From Sulfurospirillum oryzae (GTDB taxonomy: Bacteria; Campylobacterota; Campylobacteria; Campylobacterales; Sulfurospirillaceae), in NCBI RefSeq assembly GCF_025770725.1, contig NZ_JANZKZ010000002.1:124001-188000 (forward strand): DNA of 64,000 nt, in the 5' to 3' direction. The notes beneath the pieces were generated by a model, which saw only the letters and a program-made list of their open reading frames with translations, was not told the origin of the DNA and made no database searches. Shown here piece after piece: positions 25,741-33,861 of this stretch (the stretch's first letter is position 1; each line of letters begins with the position of its first letter). The position numbers and the translations under genes are program-made.

Positions 25741-27126
25741 TTATGCTGCAAGTGTTCTTAGCCATATTTTTTTAAGTAGCAAAATGGCATCTTCTATTTC
25801 TTCTTCCTGCAAGCCGCCAAAACCCATTTTTATCGCTTCCCACGCATCACCGTAGTCATCACTACCCAAATAAAGTTTGACACCTTCTTGTAGTGCATTG
25901 GCTCTTAGTTTTTGTAGATTGATGCTGATGGTTGGTCTAATCATAATAGCAAGCCCACCACCTTCGCTGATAATTTCTATCATATTGCCTAGCGCTTTTT
26001 TTAATGCTTCTCTCATGAGGTCGTGTTTTTTACGATTGAGTGTACGAATTTTACGTAAATGTCGTTCCCAATGACCACCTGCCATAAATTGCTCTAACGT
26101 TTTTTGGGTAGAAAGCGCTACACAACATCGTTGATGACGCATCTGCCATAGTTTTTTAAAAGCTTCTAAATAACGATGAGGAAGAACAAGGTAACTGATA
26201 CGCAAAGCAGGAGAGAGTGATTTGGAAAAGGTTCCAACATAAATGACTCTATCGTCGTTGTCAAGCCCTTGCAGTGAAGGAATAGGGCGATTTTGGTATC
26301 TAAGCTCACTGTCATAGTCATCTTCGATAATAATGCCCCCAGTACGTTTTGACCAATTCAAAAGTTTGGCACGGTTGGAAATTGGCATATTGACTCCCGT
26401 AGGATACTGATGTGATGGCGTAATGTAAACTAGCTTGGCCTCAGTCGTTTCGAGTTGATCGATATTTAAGCCACTGTGATCTACATCAACAGGTGTGATG
26501 GTGTAACCATAATCTGTAAATATTTTCTCAGTAGCAGGGTACCCTGGATGCTCGATAGCAATCTCGTTGAGTTGATTGACAAAGAGTGCGGCGATCAAGC
26601 TCATGGAGTCGTTAAACCCTCCACAGACGATAATTTGAGAAGCGTCACAAACGACACCCCGTGACTTGATCAGATACTTTGAGATTTCAGCCCTTAGTCC
26701 TAGTTCTCCTTGTCTATCACCATAAGCACCAAAATCCAATTTTTCTTCCATCGCTTTGATAAAAAGACGTTTCCAAAGTTTTAAAGGGAATGTATCATGC
26801 GTTAGACGTGCAGGGAAAAAGTCATAACGTAGAACCATTTTTGGTTTAGTATTAGTTTGATAGGTCACGCCCGCATCGTAGTGAGGTTCCAGTAACGTAT
26901 CGGCAACAAAATAACCACTTTTGGGAACACTCTCGATGTACCCTTCCGTATAGAGCTGTTTATAGGCTAATTCAACGGTGTTCTTGCTGATTTTGTATTC
27001 TGTTGCGACTTTACGTACAGAGGGTAGTTTTGATCCGTACGAGAAGCTATTGCCGATCTCTTTTTTGATTTCATTATAGAGTTGTATATAGAGTGGTTCG
27101 CTTTTTTCTTTATCTAGAACGAACAT
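25741..27126 (-). CDS. MocR/PdxR-type regulator (GntR + aminotransferase fold)
   Basis: 461-aa transcription factor with an N-terminal winged helix of the GntR family (about 10-75; KLPSVRKVATEYKISKNTVE) joined to a class I aminotransferase-like domain (about 105-455). The latter keeps the PLP-binding lysine (GTFSKSLSPALRISYLVLP) and an IIEDDYDSELRY segment. MocR proteins respond to PLP or amino compounds. It is divergent from two genes with the pyridoxamine-phosphate-oxidase flavin fold, which it may regulate; a link to vitamin B6 or a flavoenzyme response is plausible. Confidence 0.9.
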   Translation of the reverse strand: MFVLDKEKSEPLYIQLYNEIKKEIGNSFSYGSKLPSVRKVATEYKISKNTVELAYKQLYTEGYIESVPKSGYFVADTLLEPHYDAGVTYQTNTKPKMVLRYDFFPARLTHDTFPLKLWKRLFIKAMEEKLDFGAYGDRQGELGLRAEISKYLIKSRGVVCDASQIIVCGGFNDSMSLIAALFVNQLNEIAIEHPGYPATEKIFTDYGYTITPVDVDHSGLNIDQLETTEAKLVYITPSHQYPTGVNMPISNRAKLLNWSKRTGGIIIEDDYDSELRYQNRPIPSLQGLDNDDRVIYVGTFSKSLSPALRISYLVLPHRYLEAFKKLWQMRHQRCCVALSTQKTLEQFMAGGHWERHLRKIRTLNRKKHDLMREALKKALGNMIEIISEGGGLAIMIRPTISINLQKLRANALQEGVKLYLGSDDYGDAWEAIKMGFGGLQEEEIEDAILLLKKIWLRTLAA

Positions 27127-27159
27127 AACTGTCCCCTAAAATATTTCATTAACTGGCTC

Positions 27160-27188
27160 TTGTATAGAGTACAGTTTGAGAATATAAT
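27160..27188 (+). promoter_or_regulatory. Sigma-70-type promoter of the flavin-fold operon
   Basis: TTGTAT at 27160-27165 and TATAAT at 27183-27188, 17 bases apart, in the divergent region between the MocR gene and the gene at 27229. MocR sites are likely to overlap it but were not identified. Confidence 0.6.
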
Positions 27189-27228
27189 ACCACAATTAGA
27201 ATTTAAAGTAGTCAAAAAGGGGAGTCAA

Positions 27229-27597
27229 ATGGTTTCAGATACATTAAAAGCAGTCATGCAAAAAGAGGGAGTTGTTGCCATCGTCGCTCAAGGAAAAGCG
27301 TTTCCTCATGTTGTCAATACATGGCACTCTTATGTAAGTGTAGGGAACGACAGTTTTATCGTTCCCGTAGGTGGAATGCACGGCATGGAAGAAGCTTTGA
27401 ATCATGATAACAGAGTCTTGGTCACCGTTGGCAGTAAAGAGGTTGAGGGTTTGCATGGAATGGGTACAGGTTTTTTACTCAGTGGTCATGCAAAGATGAT
27501 TTCTGATGGTGAAGAGTACGCTCTTATGAAAAAAAATTATCCTTGGGCAAGAGCCATTATGAACATCACCATTTTAAATGCCATACAAACAGTTTAG
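27229..27597 (+). CDS. Pyridoxamine-5'-phosphate-oxidase-fold protein
   Basis: 122-aa split-barrel flavin-binding protein; the HVVNTWHSYVSV and FIVPVGGMHGMEEAL segments fit small FMN-binding members. A frame opens at 27160, inside the promoter; GGGGAG just before the ATG at 27229 decides the start. The next gene, of the same fold, begins eight bases after this one, so the pair forms an operon divergent from the MocR-type regulator. Substrate unknown. Confidence 0.78.
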   Translation: MVSDTLKAVMQKEGVVAIVAQGKAFPHVVNTWHSYVSVGNDSFIVPVGGMHGMEEALNHDNRVLVTVGSKEVEGLHGMGTGFLLSGHAKMISDGEEYALMKKNYPWARAIMNITILNAIQTV

Positions 27598-27605
27598 GAA
27601 ACACA

Positions 27606-28214
27606 ATGAGAAGATCAGAATTTGAAGTCCACGATAAAGCCGTATTTGAAGAGTTGTTGGCGACATGTGAGTATGGAACACTAAGCCTAATTGATGAAGA
27701 TGAGCCGTATGGCGTACCGCTTAATTTTGTTTGGTATGAAGAGAGTCTCTGTTTTCATGGCTCTAAAGAAGGACGAAAAGCGGAGGTGTTTAGAAAAAAT
27801 GCAAAAGCGAGCTTTAGTGTGGTTAAGGCACTTTCACTCATTCCTTCGTACTTTAGCAATACCCGCTCCGCTTCACCTGCAACGCAATTTTTTATCTCAG
27901 TGCAGATTACAGGAAAGATTGAAGTGGTTGAAGATGTTTCTACAAAATGTGCGATGCTCACGGCACTTATGCAAAAACTTCAGCCAGAGGGCGGGTACGA
28001 TGCTATTGAAGTAACAAATCCTATTTATACCAAAATGGTTGAGCAAACAGGGCTTTTTCGCCTTATGCCAGAGTCCATCTCTATCAAGTTCAAAGCTGGG
28101 CAAAACCTAAGCGAAGAACGCCGAAATTTGGTGATTGAAAAATTGCTTGAGCGCGGTGAACCGCTTGATCTTTTGAGTGTAAAACTCATCCAAGAGGCAA
28201 ATAAAAAAGCGTAA
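27606..28214 (+). CDS. PNPOx-fold flavoprotein, NimA-like
   Basis: 202-aa protein of the pyridoxamine-5'-phosphate-oxidase-like group that includes NimA-type 5-nitroimidazole reductases. The start RRSEFEVHDKAVFEELLATCEYGTLSL and the PYGVPLNFVWYEESLCFHGS segment are typical, followed by a family-type C terminus. The ATG at 27606 begins the conserved region. It is the second gene of the operon. Nitroimidazole resistance is known only for some members and is not claimed here. Confidence 0.82.
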   Translation: MRRSEFEVHDKAVFEELLATCEYGTLSLIDEDEPYGVPLNFVWYEESLCFHGSKEGRKAEVFRKNAKASFSVVKALSLIPSYFSNTRSASPATQFFISVQITGKIEVVEDVSTKCAMLTALMQKLQPEGGYDAIEVTNPIYTKMVEQTGLFRLMPESISIKFKAGQNLSEERRNLVIEKLLERGEPLDLLSVKLIQEANKKA

Positions 28215-28223
28215 AACAAGAGG

Positions 28224-28251
28224 AAAGAGGCTTTACATGTAAAGCCTCTTT
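28224..28251. terminator. Bidirectional terminator built on the palindrome
   Basis: AAAGAGGCTTTA (28224-28235), loop CATG, TAAAGCCTCTTT (28240-28251): a 12-bp perfect stem with A- and T-rich ends, centred on a perfect copy of the 14-bp palindrome, between two convergent genes. The repeat has been extended here into a strong terminator. Confidence 0.75.
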
Positions 28252-28259
28252 TAACGCTT

Positions 28260-31130
28260 TTACTCTCCTACTGTAAATGTTCCAACAAAGACATCTTCAC
28301 TTCGTCCTTTTAATCGTAAGATGATGTGCTCATCTTTTTGATGATCTGTTCCAAAAGCCGTACTAAGCGTGAGCATAAGAGTCGTATATGGCGTTACAAT
28401 CTGTTGGCGCGTTCCGTAAAAATGCGCTTTTACCGTGTATGTTCCCTTTTTTGCTTTTTTGAGAATAAACTCTTCTGGTCCATAGCCTGCTGTAAAATCG
28501 CGCGATATACGTCCACCTTGATAGCTTAGGGTGTGCCCATAGTAGATTTTTTCATCATTGGGGTCAATCACCCATAAATCCATATCCGAATCATCCGCAT
28601 CCCAAGTAAGAACAGCTCGCAAGTCGACAGGAAGGTTTTTAAGAAGGCGTTGGTCGAATTTTGAGGTGTCAAGGTTGGTAGAGTTTGCAAGGAGGGCATT
28701 AAGTTCACCAAGAGCGATAAGGTCAATGTCGGCAAAACGACTCTCCCACTCAGTGCTGACCACTTCCCATAAGGTATCGACTGCTTTTTGTCCTTCACCC
28801 ATTTTGGCATATAAAAGCCCCAAATCTCGCCAAGACTGCGGCTCATGCGGCGAGAGTTCCAAAACACGTTTGAGCAAAGGCAATGCGCAATCAAACTGAT
28901 TCATCTGTTGTAGACGGTATGCCAAAATACGTAAAATATGTCTGTTTTCAAGCTCCATCTCGGCGATGTTTGAGAGAATACGAAGTGCGAGAGTCTCCTC
29001 TTTATTTTCAAAAAAGATTTGGGCGACATCAAGGTAAAAAGCGGTACTTTTAGCGTAATTTGGCTTTTCATCCAGATAGATAGCATAGCGATCTTCTGGC
29101 TTTGCTTCTTTAATACGTTTAGCATAAGGGGCATTAGGCTCATATTTTTGTAGTTGAATGGAAAGTACTGAAGAGGTTGGATTTTCCGCACTCATAGAAA
29201 CTGAAGATGATTTTGCCATGCTTTCTCTCATGGGGGCAGCACTAGAGACTGCCATAGCCATCATCGGTGCAGAAGTTACGGCAGATGCTTTTACTTCTTC
29301 TGGAGGCATGTATTTTTTATCTTCTTTTGGAAACTCTTTTCCCCACCAGAGTACTTTGTCATTGAAACGAGAGACTAGGTGGTCAAGATGTTGACTTTTT
29401 TGTGCGTGAGAATTGAGCTCATTTCTTGCTTTGATCTCAAAAAATGCTTCACGCATTTGTCCTTTTGGTGGCAAGACGTCATAACGCAAGTACTCTTCAA
29501 AATTCTCAAGAACGATAAGAGAGGTATAGGCAGTTACCAAACCAAATTTTTTACCCAGTCGTATAATTTCAGCTTTGTGAAGATGGCTTTGTGCTTCAAG
29601 CTGTGTAATGCGTTGCTTTGCCCACTGCCTAGCGGCAAAACTTGGATGTTGTGTTGCATCTTGCGTGTGAAGCACAAAGGTTTGATTGATGCTATTGCCA
29701 TCGGGATTTTGGCGAGTAAGGGTCAGGGTTGCTTTATCGCTTAGTAGCTTACCTGAGATGGTGATACGACCATGTTCTGGATAACATGAGTTTAAAACAA
29801 GTGCGTCAACATTGTTTCCTGTCATGTTGGTAATGCGTGTAGTGCGCCTAGTAATGCGTTCAAGAGCTTCTTCTTTAGAGAGGGTTAGAATGTCAAGGAA
29901 TTGTCCATTGTTTGACTCTGCAAGCTGTTGTAGAAAAAGGCTATTGTTAAATGGTGATGCGTTAATCGTATAAAGAGGCACAGGTGAAGAGATCTCACTC
30001 ATCTCTTTCCAGTTAGCCAGACCATCCGAAAAAAGTAAGGCAACACTTTCAGATTTTGGTAACTCTTTAGGCACACTCCATGCACCAGCATTGGTAGCGC
30101 CATCGTAAGCAATCGTTTCCAGCACATGGCGTAGTTGTGCCCAATCACTTCCTTGAATGTCAAAAAGAAGAAGGGGTTCTGCTTCATTGCGCACAATACT
30201 TAACGAAACATGGCTTGTTTCCTCTTTGGGAAGTTGTTTAAAATAGGTTTCTAGGAGTGCCAGCTCTTTAGCATGATCTCTCTTCTCACCAGAGCTTGAA
30301 GCATCCCAAATAAGGGCTAGGTTTTTTGCAGGTTTTTGTGAAAGTGAAATCCAGTGCAAAGGAAGCTCACTGACAAAGTAGCGTTCATCTTCAAAAGAGG
30401 AGACTATCGTATGTGACTCAATAGAAGGTTTCCAAAGCGCAATGGGGCGTTTTGTGAGTTTAGAAAGAGGTTTTTGACTATTAATCTTTATGCCATTTTT
30501 TAAAGCACTGATAGTGCTCTCTTCTAACATACCTTTTTTAATAAGATTCTCTTTTGATATGCCATAGAGGCTAAGGGTAAAAGAGCTTTTTTTGAGTGAA
30601 GGAATCTCGAAAGATAAAGGTGTATAGTATGTGAAATAACCACTGTTATTAGGGCTTAGTGTTTCAACAATATCAAGCCGTATGGTACGTTGCTTCTTGG
30701 GCAAAATGGGGTAGAGTCTTAGTTTGAAGTTGTTGCTCACAGTCTGTGAAAGAAGTGCTGGGTCGGCGTTTCGTCTCTCAATCGCTTCAAAGACTTCCTC
30801 ACCACGTTGTTTTTCAATGGCAGAAGAGGGCATCATAGTATGAGATTCATCTAAAGATTCAAGAGCAAAACTCTCTATCACCTGTCCCTCTCTCAGTGGA
30901 AATTCTAAATTTCCTTCTAGCTCATTATTATTGGGATTGTAAAAGGTAAGGGTAACATGGCTGGTTACAATGGCACCGATCACTTCCGTTTCTACATGTA
31001 AAGCATTGATTTGAACGGGAACTTTTGCCATTGGGACAATAAGAAGAGGTGGAATACTTGGAGCCTCAAGGGCAAACAGAGTGTGTGTAAGCACAAACAC
31101 CACAGACACAACTTTCAAAAAGGCTCTCAT
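28260..31130 (-). CDS. VIT/vWA-domain exported protein with TPR and DUF2135
   Basis: 956-aa exported protein. A signal peptide (about 1-20) is followed by a VIT domain (about 30-165; VETEVIGAIVTSHVTLTFYN, NADPALLSQTVSNNFKLRLYP) and a vWA-like domain (about 265-420; LALIWDASSSGEKRD). A Ser/Met-rich linker (about 620-660), TPR-like helices (about 700-830) and a C-terminal DUF2135 beta domain (about 850-956; LTWDADDSDMDLWVIDPNDE) complete it. The role is unknown; metal-dependent protein binding at the cell surface or in the periplasm is the usual guess. It stands in its own unit behind a terminator of the next gene. Confidence 0.8.
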   Translation of the reverse strand: MRAFLKVVSVVFVLTHTLFALEAPSIPPLLIVPMAKVPVQINALHVETEVIGAIVTSHVTLTFYNPNNNELEGNLEFPLREGQVIESFALESLDESHTMMPSSAIEKQRGEEVFEAIERRNADPALLSQTVSNNFKLRLYPILPKKQRTIRLDIVETLSPNNSGYFTYYTPLSFEIPSLKKSSFTLSLYGISKENLIKKGMLEESTISALKNGIKINSQKPLSKLTKRPIALWKPSIESHTIVSSFEDERYFVSELPLHWISLSQKPAKNLALIWDASSSGEKRDHAKELALLETYFKQLPKEETSHVSLSIVRNEAEPLLLFDIQGSDWAQLRHVLETIAYDGATNAGAWSVPKELPKSESVALLFSDGLANWKEMSEISSPVPLYTINASPFNNSLFLQQLAESNNGQFLDILTLSKEEALERITRRTTRITNMTGNNVDALVLNSCYPEHGRITISGKLLSDKATLTLTRQNPDGNSINQTFVLHTQDATQHPSFAARQWAKQRITQLEAQSHLHKAEIIRLGKKFGLVTAYTSLIVLENFEEYLRYDVLPPKGQMREAFFEIKARNELNSHAQKSQHLDHLVSRFNDKVLWWGKEFPKEDKKYMPPEEVKASAVTSAPMMAMAVSSAAPMRESMAKSSSVSMSAENPTSSVLSIQLQKYEPNAPYAKRIKEAKPEDRYAIYLDEKPNYAKSTAFYLDVAQIFFENKEETLALRILSNIAEMELENRHILRILAYRLQQMNQFDCALPLLKRVLELSPHEPQSWRDLGLLYAKMGEGQKAVDTLWEVVSTEWESRFADIDLIALGELNALLANSTNLDTSKFDQRLLKNLPVDLRAVLTWDADDSDMDLWVIDPNDEKIYYGHTLSYQGGRISRDFTAGYGPEEFILKKAKKGTYTVKAHFYGTRQQIVTPYTTLMLTLSTAFGTDHQKDEHIILRLKGRSEDVFVGTFTVGE

Positions 31131-31153
31131 GATGTACTCCTAAGAAGGTAAGA

Positions 31154-31175
31154 AAGGCTTTGTTTCCAAAGCCTT
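31154..31175 (-). terminator. Hairpin between the D-amino acid aminotransferase and VIT genes
   Basis: AAGGCTTTG (31154-31162) pairs with CAAAGCCTT (31167-31175) around a 4-base loop, just after the aminotransferase stop. It probably ends that transcript. Confidence 0.6.
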
Positions 31176-31181
31176 GGTTTT

Positions 31182-32039
31182 TTATGCTATTGATGCCTCT
31201 TTAAGTGCGGCTTCAATATACATTTCACGAAGTTTTTTAACCATAGGACCTGGTTTTCCACTGCCAATTGCTTTACCATCAATCTCGATGATCGGTAAAA
31301 CGAAAATAGTAGCACTTGCCATAAATGCTTCATCAGCATTTAGCGCTTCTTCAATGGTAAATAAACGTTCTTCGACTTTAATGTTATGCGCTTTTGTGTA
31401 TTCCATAAGAAGTTTTCTGCGAATACTTGGCAAAATGGCATTTGAAAGAGGACGTGTGATGATAACACCATCTTTAATGATAAACGCCGCTGATGAAGTT
31501 CCTTCAGTCACAAAACCATCTTCAACCATCCAACCCTCGTACGCACCTTTTTGGTGTACCTCTTCTTTAGCCAAAACTTGACCTAAAAGAGAGATAGATT
31601 TGATGTCTCGACGTTTCCATCTGATGTCAGCAACACTGACAACTTTAATACCTTTGTCTGCAAGAGGATTTTTGATGATCTCTTTTTTAAAGGTAAATGC
31701 CATAAACGTTGTTGGAGTATTTTCAGGGAAGTAGAATTCACGAGGTGCAACACCACGTGTCACTTGCATATAAATGCCACCTTCCACAACATCATTTTTA
31801 GCAATCAAAGTGTCTAAAATAGTTTCAATCTCTGCTTTGCAAAAAGGCGCTTTAAGACCAATTTTGCTCATGCTCGCATTGAAACGCTCATAAAAAGGCT
31901 CTTTATCAATTACTTTTCCATTAATAACAGGTACAACTTCGTAGATGCCATCACCAAAAAGATAACCACGATCAAAAATAGATACTTTGGCATCTTCCTC
32001 TTTACAAAAATCTCCGTTCAAAAAAACAATACTGCTCAT
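31182..32039 (-). CDS. Class IV aminotransferase, probable D-amino acid aminotransferase
   Basis: 285-aa PLP enzyme of fold type IV. The N-terminal SIFDRGYLFGDGIYEVVPV, the Lys in DIKSISLLGQVLAKEEV, and the Glu in VTEGTSSAAFII fit D-alanine/D-amino acid aminotransferase better than the branched-chain enzyme. It would provide D-glutamate or D-alanine precursors for the wall. GGAG six bases before the ATG at 32039 decides the start over 32051. Confidence 0.85.
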   Translation of the reverse strand: MSSIVFLNGDFCKEEDAKVSIFDRGYLFGDGIYEVVPVINGKVIDKEPFYERFNASMSKIGLKAPFCKAEIETILDTLIAKNDVVEGGIYMQVTRGVAPREFYFPENTPTTFMAFTFKKEIIKNPLADKGIKVVSVADIRWKRRDIKSISLLGQVLAKEEVHQKGAYEGWMVEDGFVTEGTSSAAFIIKDGVIITRPLSNAILPSIRRKLLMEYTKAHNIKVEERLFTIEEALNADEAFMASATIFVLPIIEIDGKAIGSGKPGPMVKKLREMYIEAALKEASIA

Positions 32040-32296
32040 TACAAACTCCATAGGAAAATATGTGAAATTGTACCAAAAGGTTTCTTAGCCATCTGTGCAA
32101 TAAGTAGGCAATGGTTTTTTCTTTACATGTAAAGAGTTGAAAAAGAAGTTTATGCGTACTATATTTTTCTTTTTAAAGATTAAATAGATATTATTTTTGA
32201 CGGGTATTGGAGTTTGTGTCAAATTGGGTTAGGGTAGAAAAGTTTAGCTCTTTTTTGATTGCTCCTTTTAAACATTAGATACACAAGGAGTATAAA

Positions 32297-32881
32297 ATGA
32301 AATTAATTTCGAGCGTTATCTTGGTAATGTTCCTTATAGTGATAAGTGGATGTTCCTCCAAATCAATTGTTTTACGAAAGGCTCCAGAAGAAGGTGTTCA
32401 GACACAAGGTATAAATATTCTTTATAGAACATCAACATTTGTTCAACAAAATGCGACAAATACAGAAAAAATTTCAGCTGTCACTAGCCCAACTCATCCA
32501 GAAGCAGAAAGATTAGGTAAAGATATCAAAGAACGTATGCTTCTTGATTTTAAAAATAAAGGCTTTGATTCAAATTTTGCAACTATAGACTTATTGCCTG
32601 GAATCGAAATGACACCTATGAAAGATTTATTTCCATCAACCTCTTCAAAAGATTATTACACATTGATTATAACTCCAGTGAAAGAACAGGTACTTTGCTA
32701 TCAGACCTGTTCAACAACTTATACTGTTTCGTTAAGTTTGAGAACTCCTCTCTTAAATAAAGAAGTTTGGAACCTTAGATTAGTACAATCAGATATATCT
32801 TCATCAGATATAATGCCTTTTAAAAATAATCAATTTATTGATGACATGACAAATGCTGTTTTAACTGTGGTGCATCATTAG
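32297..32881 (+). CDS. Lipoprotein of unknown function
   Basis: 194-aa predicted lipoprotein with lipobox ISGC (mature from Cys19). The mature region contains a CYQTCSTTYTVSLSL segment (possible disulfide) and otherwise no recognised domain. AAGGAG precedes the ATG. It stands alone with a long upstream gap (32052-32296) carrying a palindrome at 32121 and nothing else I can name. Confidence 0.65.
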   Translation: MKLISSVILVMFLIVISGCSSKSIVLRKAPEEGVQTQGINILYRTSTFVQQNATNTEKISAVTSPTHPEAERLGKDIKERMLLDFKNKGFDSNFATIDLLPGIEMTPMKDLFPSTSSKDYYTLIITPVKEQVLCYQTCSTTYTVSLSLRTPLLNKEVWNLRLVQSDISSSDIMPFKNNQFIDDMTNAVLTVVHH

Positions 32882-32901
32882 TGGTAAAAGTGATGTAAAG
32901 T

Positions 32902-32976
32902 GGATAGGCTACTTTACTAAAATTAAGCAATAAAATCTTTACATGTAAAGTGAAAAATTTAAAAAGTAGCCTGTCC
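32902..32976. repeat. Long imperfect inverted repeat around a palindrome copy
   Basis: GGATAGGCTACTTT (32902-32915) faces AAAGTAGCCTGTCC (32963-32976) with one mismatch, enclosing a perfect CTTTACATGTAAAG at 32937-32950. The same 9-base arms GGCTACTTT/AAAGTAGCC recur at 33733-33760, on the other side of the lipoprotein gene. Confidence 0.6.
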
Positions 32977-33065
32977 CCGTTTACCATGCCCATTTACACA
33001 TTTACCCCATTTACAGGCTGTTTCATATATGATGTATGTTAAATAAATAGTTGGGTGTAACAACA

Positions 33066-33650
33066 ATGATGAAATCAAGGAATCTGCTGTACTTCTTTTT
33101 GCTCATTGGATTGTGCGGCTGTTCCGCTATTACGACCAAGCACGTTGGAACCATAGTATCACCTGAACCGGTAAATTATGCCTGGTGGCTTCGCACAGAG
33201 TTCGTACCGGTTCATAAACAGATTCGGGGCATTCCTTTACATCAATTGGATTCCTCATGGTATCTGGCTTCGGAACTTACGTCAGAATCCATTCCTAAGG
33301 AACTGCTCTATGATAACGGAACTGACATCATGAAAGAAAATGGAGTTTCATTTTCGCGTTTCGGTGACTTTAACCATGACGGGGTCGAGGATCTTGCTCT
33401 TATTGGTGTTTACCAAAATGAGACCGGACAACGAGGAAGCTTCATTTTGATCCTTACCAAAGACACTGCCGGGAATTGGCAAAAGTCATTTCTTGAAAAT
33501 CTGGGCGAGCCAAATTTTGCTGCTTTGTCAAAAAATGATCCAATGGAAATTTGGTTTTGTATGTACTGCGATTTTGGTGTCAATGTGCTTTGGGATAAAG
33601 AGAAAGGGGAATACGGCTTAAAATCGTTCCAAGGAGAGGACGAAGATTAA
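33066..33650 (+). CDS. Lipoprotein with unusual composition, possible cassette gene
   Basis: 194-aa predicted lipoprotein (lipobox LCGC) with an EF-hand-like FGDFNHDGVEDLALIGVY loop as in FG-GAP/VCBS proteins. The DNA is visibly richer in G+C than its neighbours. GTTGGGT at 33050-33056, just upstream, fits the integron core GTTRRRY, and ACCCAAC at 33655-33661, just downstream, fits the opposite core RYYYAAC; it is followed by AAACGGGTCAACC, like the left side of an attC site. A full attC was not found, so cassette origin is only a possibility. Start could be ATG 33066 or 33069. Confidence 0.6.
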   Translation: MMKSRNLLYFFLLIGLCGCSAITTKHVGTIVSPEPVNYAWWLRTEFVPVHKQIRGIPLHQLDSSWYLASELTSESIPKELLYDNGTDIMKENGVSFSRFGDFNHDGVEDLALIGVYQNETGQRGSFILILTKDTAGNWQKSFLENLGEPNFAALSKNDPMEIWFCMYCDFGVNVLWDKEKGEYGLKSFQGEDED

Positions 33651-33732
33651 AATCACCCAACAAACGGGTCAACCGAATATTGGGCTCGGAGCTAAACTTT
33701 TAACTTTCTAACAATGTATCGCAAAAGAGGAA

Positions 33733-33760
33733 GGCTACTTTCGTATCATAAAAAGTAGCC
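33733..33760. terminator. Hairpin after the cassette-like gene
   Basis: GGCTACTTT (33733-33741) pairs with AAAGTAGCC (33752-33760) across a 10-base loop. A small GTGCC-GAAT-GGCAC hairpin follows. The arms match those upstream of the gene at 32907 and 32963. Confidence 0.6.
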
Positions 33761-33835
33761 AGTGCCGAATGGCACATGGCTCAAACGATTTTTTTCAACA
33801 AAACTGATGGATTACGTGGCACGAAAATCAAGTGA

Positions 33836-33860
33836 TTAAAGCCCTAAAATAGGGCTTTAA
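33836..33860 (-). terminator. Terminator of the Cache-domain chemoreceptor gene
   Basis: TTAAAGCCCTA, loop AAA, TAGGGCTTTAA: a perfect 11-bp stem directly after the stop of the gene on the minus strand. Confidence 0.75.
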
Positions 33861-33861
33861 C

